A stretch of DNA of 8,130 bases from a bacterium (GTDB lineage: Bacteria; Zixibacteria; MSB-5A5; GN15; FEB-12), in assembly GCA_030629485.1 (NCBI GenBank), contig DAOVOW010000074.1, forward strand, positions 1 to 8,130, written 5' to 3'. The number at the start of each line of letters is the position of its first letter. The first letter of the stretch is position 1. Positions 5,098-8,130 of the stretch are shown here, piece by piece. The notes below the pieces were generated by a model that worked only from the letters and a program-made list of their open reading frames with translations, was not told the origin of the DNA and searched no databases. A program made the position numbers and the translations under genes.

Positions 5098-5524
5098 TCT
5101 ATTTCCCTGCACCTGCCCGACATGCGGCCAGGACATTGCCCCGCAATCCAACACGCCCTTCGATAAGTTCTGGCGCGACTGGCCGTCTAAGGTCGGCAAA
5201 GCCCCGGCCCGCAAGGCATGGTACAAGATGGACAAGCAGGACCGTCACGATGCCACCACGGCGGCTGGCGCATGGTTCACATGGTGGCGCAAAGAGAACC
5301 CACAGGCCAGCCCGATACACGCTGCCACGTACCTGAACAACCGGCGGTGGGAGGATGAATATGGCGGCGGTCCGGTTGATGAAACGTCCATTTTGGCGTA
5401 TTATGCAGACCTGATTAACGGCGATAAATTCATTGCCCAGAACGCGGTCACGCTGGACATGCAGCGCCGATTGGTTGCCGCCGGTCTGGTCACACAGGCC
5501 CGCATGAGTGGGAGGGTCGGTTAA
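5090..5524 (+). CDS. Replication-associated phage protein with N-terminal zinc-knuckle-like motif
   Basis: The product is 144 residues. The start lies eight bases inside the end of the radical SAM gene, with no clear SD, so translation is probably coupled. The N-terminus has C7-x-C9-x-x-C12 (CTCPTCG), which could bind metal with a fourth ligand elsewhere. Residues 24-46 (FDKFWRDWPSKVGKAPARKAW) and 79-90 (ATYLNNRRWEDE) match a pattern common at the ends of phage and prophage replication proteins (F..FW..YP.K..K..A..AW, then TWLN..RW.DE), as seen in replisome organisers and DnaT-like or helicase-loader proteins. The rest is helical. It probably helps to start phage DNA replication, either as a small stand-alone adaptor or as part of a split initiator. 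A transcription role cannot be excluded. Confidence 0.7.
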   Translation: MNDLFPCTCPTCGQDIAPQSNTPFDKFWRDWPSKVGKAPARKAWYKMDKQDRHDATTAAGAWFTWWRKENPQASPIHAATYLNNRRWEDEYGGGPVDETSILAYYADLINGDKFIAQNAVTLDMQRRLVAAGLVTQARMSGRVG

Positions 5525-5994
5525 TGGAACAATGGCCAGCAATGAAAGCCCGCCACAGGGCAGAGCGGGCATCAGCATCTATCGCGATTAAAAATAAGCA
5601 GATGAAAGAGCGGATCGGACTGGTGCGCGGCCTATCGTTGCTAGGCGTATCGTTAAGGGATGCGGCGAGTAAGATTGGAGTTCACAAGACCACGCTTGTC
5701 CAGCTTGTCAGGAAATACGGCATCCAGTGGCCAACTGGCCCGCTGCCAGAGAACCCGTGGGCAGATATGGTGGCTGGCCACAAACAGGCTCGCGCGAATT
5801 TATCCGCACAGCATGAAGCCGAACGGGTAAAAATCGTTGAGTGCATGGCGGCGCAGCGAATCACGCAAACCAAAGCGGCGGAAATTCTCGGAACTACCTC
5901 GCAAGTGATCAACGCCATAATCCGGGAACACGATATTTTCTGGCCGGTAAAGCGCCAGGGCCGCACCAAAGCAAACCAAGGAGAGAACCAATGA
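5524..5994 (+). CDS. Protein with two helix-turn-helix units (internal duplication)
   Basis: The product is 156 residues. ATG 5524 overlaps the previous TAA and has GGAGGG at 5511-5516. Residues 33-70 contain an HTH (VSLRDAASKIGVHKTTLVQLVRKYGIQWP), and residues 103-141 contain a second unit of the same design (RITQTKAAEILGTTSQV, then INAIIREHDIFWP). Both end in W-P after the recognition helix and lie 71 residues apart, which points to an internal duplication. The linker (71-102) is charged and helical. Two HTHs in one chain suit binding of a pair of DNA half-sites, such as a direct repeat. It is a natural candidate for the protein that binds a repeated operator such as the TTTGCA array, but that is inference only. 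The end is basic (VKRQGRTKANQGENQ). Confidence 0.8.
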   Translation: MEQWPAMKARHRAERASASIAIKNKQMKERIGLVRGLSLLGVSLRDAASKIGVHKTTLVQLVRKYGIQWPTGPLPENPWADMVAGHKQARANLSAQHEAERVKIVECMAAQRITQTKAAEILGTTSQVINAIIREHDIFWPVKRQGRTKANQGENQ

Positions 5995-6275
5995 CCACCC
6001 CCGACACATACGACCGCCGCCCGCTCACCAAGCCCCCATCACCGCCTGAACCAGAGGGCATAGACGACTGGAAGGGGGAAGCCCTGATAACCAACGTCAA
6101 GCGCGACAACACCCGCCTGCACGGTGCCACAAGCCCGTTAGCGGATCGAACCTGCCGCCACGATGGTTGCGCTGAAATCACCCACAAGGGCAGCATCAGC
6201 AAAGTTTGCAAATATCACCAGTGCCATCAGGGCTGCGAATGCAAGAAATGCAAAGTGAAGGGGGCAGCGAAATGA
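5991..6275 (+). CDS. Small Cys/His-rich protein, probable zinc binding
   Basis: The product is 94 residues. The start has a strong SD, AAGGAGAG at 5978-5985, and overlaps the previous stop (ATGA). Residues 1-50 are Pro-rich and probably disordered (PLTKPPSPPEPEG). The C-terminal 40 residues hold a dense set of possible ligands: C55, H57, C60, H65, C73, H76, C78, C82, C84 and C87, in order CRHDGC, then VCKYHQCHQGCECKKC. One or two small zinc sites are likely. The family is not recognised. It could bind nucleic acid or protein and sits between two DNA-binding-type proteins. Confidence 0.78.
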   Translation: MTTPDTYDRRPLTKPPSPPEPEGIDDWKGEALITNVKRDNTRLHGATSPLADRTCRHDGCAEITHKGSISKVCKYHQCHQGCECKKCKVKGAAK

Positions 6276-6598
6276 ACTTAGCCGAAGTAAACACCGTACC
6301 CGACGAACTAAACCACATCAAATACGGACGCGAGGATGCCCTGCGCGAGGCAATGACCAAAAGCGCCGGTGGCAAGCCAACTGGCAAGCGGGATTACAAG
6401 CCCCTGGACAAGCACGCCGCCCGTCAGTACCGCGACCTACGGGGCATATTCGCTGAAGGCCGCGTAAGCACCCGCGATGTTGCCTCGCACATCAGGATAA
6501 CCGTTCCCGCCGCCCGTGGCCGGCTGGAAAAATACGCACGCGCCGGGCTGATCGATACGGAGATTGTGAAAAAAACCCGGTATTGGTGGGTGATATGA
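6272..6598 (+). CDS. Small protein with C-terminal winged-helix-like domain
   Basis: The product is 108 residues. ATG 6272 overlaps the previous stop and has AAGGGGG at 6258-6264. The N-terminal 45 residues are charged and probably flexible (MTKSAGGKPTGKRDYKP). Residues 48-108 have the order expected of a winged helix: helix 1 (HAARQYRDLRGIFAEG), helix 2 and turn (VSTRDVASHI), recognition-like helix (TVPAARGRLEKYARAGLID), then a short beta wing (TEIVKKTRYWWVI). This is the MarR/ArsR-like arrangement found in phage regulators and replication proteins. No metal or effector site is seen. It is probably a DNA-binding regulator. Confidence 0.78.
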   Translation: MNLAEVNTVPDELNHIKYGREDALREAMTKSAGGKPTGKRDYKPLDKHAARQYRDLRGIFAEGRVSTRDVASHIRITVPAARGRLEKYARAGLIDTEIVKKTRYWWVI

Positions 6599-6648
6599 CC
6601 GCCACGGAAAAGCAGATAGCAATCGACAACGAGGAGACAGACACATGA
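6595..6648 (+). CDS. Possible 17-residue bridge ORF
   Basis: A minimal ORF, MTATEKQIAIDNEETDT, starts in an ATGA overlap with the previous stop and ends in an ATGA overlap with the next start. It fills the gap exactly and contains the SD (GAGGAG 6631-6636) of the next gene. It may be translated only to carry ribosomes across the gap, or it may be accidental. There is no family evidence. Confidence 0.35.
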   Translation: MTATEKQIAIDNEETDT

Positions 6649-6836
6649 AACGACTAGAAACAGCAATTACAGATGTGATGGGCGAACGCTGCGACGACAA
6701 AGACCCGTCGTGCTTTCGGTACTATGGCGGATGCGAAACATGTGGCGCATGGGCGATGTTCGACGCGATAAACGCCAAGGTTGACCGGATTGTTCAGGAA
6801 ATCCGGGACGCGGATAAAGACGACCCAGACGTTTGA
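6645..6836 (+). CDS. Small acidic protein with four cysteines
   Basis: The product is 63 residues. The start has GAGGAG at 6631-6636, eight bases upstream. Cysteines are C16, C23, C30 and C33 (ERCDDKDPSCFRYYGGCETCG), a spacing of 6, 6 and 2, which could form one zinc site. Residues 36-58 are an acidic amphipathic helix (MFDAINAKVDRIVQEIRDAD). It resembles other small phage proteins with a Cys cluster followed by a helix, but no named family is recognised. It is the last clear gene of the operon that begins at 4090. Confidence 0.72.
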   Translation: MKRLETAITDVMGERCDDKDPSCFRYYGGCETCGAWAMFDAINAKVDRIVQEIRDADKDDPDV

Positions 6837-6914
6837 CCCGCCCGCCCGCATGTGGTAATGGTGGCGTGGCCGCTTTCTGGTGGTGACAGAGGATAACCCG
6901 CCCAATTCCTAGAG

Positions 6915-7097
6915 TTGGCGGATGCTACCCGCAAGGGCGCATACCTGTCACCTCCTGAGCGCGGCAGCGAAGAAGCAACGTGTCACAATTGGTTCCGTGG
7001 AGACGGGTTTGAACCGGTATGGCATCTTGCGGAAAGCGGTCTTGTGGTAGACATCCGGAAACTCACCGGTGTAATCGCCATGAAGCAGCGGGGGTAG
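6915..7097 (+). CDS. Doubtful ORF, 60 residues
   Basis: The frame is open from 6897 to TAG 7095-7097. It has no ATG until near its end, only TTG 6915, and no SD. The amino-acid composition looks protein-like (for example FRGDGFEPVWHLAESGLVVDIRKLTG). A small hairpin (6898-6902 with 6917-6921) covers the possible start. It could be a decayed gene, the tail of a gene that lost its start, or chance. No stop-free extension joins it to the gene upstream. Confidence 0.3.
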   Translation: MADATRKGAYLSPPERGSEEATCHNWFRGDGFEPVWHLAESGLVVDIRKLTGVIAMKQRG

Positions 7098-7482
7098 GCG
7101 ACCGACTCGCGCTCAAATAAACAAGACCTGCCACGCCTCTTATCAATGCGCACCCCGGCGGGTTACTTATAACACCCCCCAGGCCTCTCAACGATGCCCA
7201 GAACCGGGGGGTTACTATGCCGGATTTACACAGCCGGTCTATGCTGCCACACTGCAACGCGGCACGGTGTGGTGGTCCCCATCTGGGGCTGTATGCCGCG
7301 TACCGGGGCGCGACGTAGATACGCGCAAGAATCCGGGGGCACTTTCACACGGCGTCCTAGTCGAAACAGGTTCAATGCTCAGCGCGGCCCCCAAGTGGAT
7401 TACATCGCGCTAATTGGACCACAGGCGCGGCCCCTGCGAGAGTGGGGCGCAACAAAAGGGAACACAACGAAGGAGGCCAACC
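7098..7482. other. Hairpin-rich noncoding region upstream of the 70-residue gene
   Basis: No convincing gene was found. Stems: ACCCCCC 7174-7180 with GGGGGGT 7206-7212; CCACAC 7247-7252 with GTGTGG 7267-7272; CCCC 7277-7280 with GGGG 7285-7288 around ATCT; GGGGGC 7335-7340 with GCCCCC 7387-7392; and a bulged stem at 7427-7450. None is followed by a T run on the plus strand. The region could be a leader or an RNA gene. I could not assign a promoter. Confidence 0.4.
7135..7216 (+). repeat. Imperfect direct repeat of about 48 bp unit length
   Basis: GCCTCT at 7135-7140 is followed by an ATGC (7146-7149) and GGGTTACT at 7160-7167. The same order recurs: GCCTCT 7183-7188, ATGC 7194-7197, and GGGTTACT 7209-7216, so the offset is 48-49 bases. 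The sequence between the shared words is partly conserved. Protein-binding sites or remnants of a duplication are possible. Confidence 0.45.
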
Positions 7483-7695
7483 ATGTTCTACAGTCCTTAT
7501 GAGTTATACAGCGGATGGAAAGAAAAGCGTGAAGTGGCGCAAGCGGCTAAAGTCGTGCGCTACCTGCGCCGCACGAACACATATCAGAGCGTATTGGCAA
7601 AAATGAAACTGGAAGAAGCAGAGGCGTCAATTTTATCTGCGCGCGCACGATACGATAAGGCGATGACGGAAGCCTACGGGGCATCGAATGGTTAA
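7483..7695 (+). CDS. Small helical protein, function unknown
   Basis: The product is 70 residues. ATG 7483 has the strongest SD of the window, AAGGAGG at 7470-7476, six bases upstream. The sequence is basic at the N-terminus (GWKEKREVAQAAKVVRYLRR) and forms a long helix with a probable coiled coil at residues 37-65 (VLAKMKLEEAEASILSARARY). No membrane segment, cysteine or known motif is present. The strong SD after a long noncoding stretch suggests it is the first gene of a new transcription unit. It overlaps the next gene by eight bases. Confidence 0.7.
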   Translation: MFYSPYELYSGWKEKREVAQAAKVVRYLRRTNTYQSVLAKMKLEEAEASILSARARYDKAMTEAYGASNG

Positions 7696-8130
7696 ATACT
7701 CCGACGCGCTAATCCGCTACGACTGGTCACGGGCATGGGCTGTTGGATGCCAACTCGCGCTAGAACAATCACGACTAGGCGCAGAGATAACCAAACCGTC
7801 GGTCATGTGGGCGCTGCTATGTGAGGCGGCAACAACATCGGCGCTTGCGTATTCTGCGCCACCCCGATCAGGAATGCCGTCAAAGTCAACAATGCCAGAC
7901 GCGGTTGACGATGTGACCGAATGGCAAAAGATCAGCGCATACCTCCGAGGCGACCTGGACGACATGCCCGAGACCGAAAGTAGACCCCCAATGCCCAGCG
8001 CAGATCAGGTGACGCGCGCCGGGGTGGTTCTGGAACTGTGGCACAAGGCGGCAATGCCAGGCGATGCAATCAAGATCAGGAAAGCGGTTTACCTCAAAGC
8101 CTGTGGGGTAGTGGATCGAAAGGTACGATC
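7688..8130 (+). CDS. Hypothetical phage protein, truncated by the window end
   Basis: At least 147 residues are encoded, with no stop before the window ends. The start overlaps the previous gene by eight bases; the SD is weak, so translation is probably coupled. The N-terminal third (DALIRYDWSRAWAVGCQLALEQ) is helical with several Trp. The middle (about 55-75 and 92-106) is rich in Pro, Ser and Met and looks like a linker. The visible C-terminal part (DQVTRAGVVLELWHK, then AIKIRKAVYLKACGVVDRKVR) could be the beginning of an HTH-type DNA-binding domain, as in phage late regulators, but it is cut off. No family is recognised. Confidence 0.7.
   Translation, partial: MVKYSDALIRYDWSRAWAVGCQLALEQSRLGAEITKPSVMWALLCEAATTSALAYSAPPRSGMPSKSTMPDAVDDVTEWQKISAYLRGDLDDMPETESRPPMPSADQVTRAGVVLELWHKAAMPGDAIKIRKAVYLKACGVVDRKVR

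Noticed and set aside
6898..6921. Hairpin as terminator of the replication operon
   Set aside because: The stem is short with a bulge and no T run follows on either strand.
7335..7393. tRNA-like geometry (acceptor-like GGGGGC with GCCCCC, GGTTCAAT inside)
   Set aside because: The span is only about 58 bases, the T arm does not pair, and no D or anticodon arm fits.
7194..7502. 102-codon ORF with MPRTG twice
   Set aside because: It runs through the hairpins and the SD of the gene at 7483 and overlaps that gene in another frame; no SD of its own.

Overview
The window looks like the early or accessory region of a tailed-phage or prophage genome from an alphaproteobacterium. Reasons: every supported gene is on the plus strand; most encode very short, poorly conserved proteins; genes are packed end to end with ATGA-type stop/start overlaps; base composition is moderately GC-rich; and the few recognisable products are typical phage cargo (a VRR-NUC-type nuclease, a replication-associated protein, HTH proteins, small membrane proteins). 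The host group is inferred from style and base composition; no host marker is visible. No integrase, terminase, structural gene, tRNA or CRISPR array is present.

Layout. (1) 3-2763: nine small plus-strand genes, nearly all linked by overlapping stop/start codons: a repeat-containing phage protein, an HTH-like protein, three small membrane proteins, several hypothetical proteins and a VRR-NUC nuclease. The block is followed by a GC hairpin (2769-2796) that reads as a terminator on the minus strand. (2) 2764-3019: noncoding. (3) 3020-3502: two small cysteine-containing proteins. (4) 3503-4089: about 590 bases without a convincing gene. It holds four TTTGCA hexamers in two 14-bp direct repeats 22 bp apart, a sigma70-like promoter beside them, and a chain of hairpins (a 10-bp inverted repeat enclosing a GNRA-type hairpin, mutually exclusive stems, and a nested stem). 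This is a candidate regulated leader or noncoding RNA. (5) 4090-6836: a radical SAM protein related to RlmN/Cfr, a replication-associated protein, a protein with two HTH units, a Cys/His-rich protein, a winged-helix-like protein, a possible 17-codon bridge ORF and another Cys-rich mini-protein. (6) 6837-7482: one doubtful ORF and a hairpin-rich region with an imperfect repeat of about 48 bp. (7) 7483 to the end: a small helical protein and a gene running off the window.

The most interesting feature is the regulatory block at 3524-4089 followed by the radical SAM gene. The enzyme keeps the CxxxCxxC cluster and the C-terminal cysteine of RlmN/Cfr-type methylases. However, at the position of the second essential cysteine (Cys118 in E. 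coli RlmN) it has a threonine, and its N-terminal domain is shortened. It may modify a different substrate or use altered chemistry. The replication and DNA-binding genes downstream suggest that this operon serves phage DNA replication or control of host and phage expression; that link is inference.
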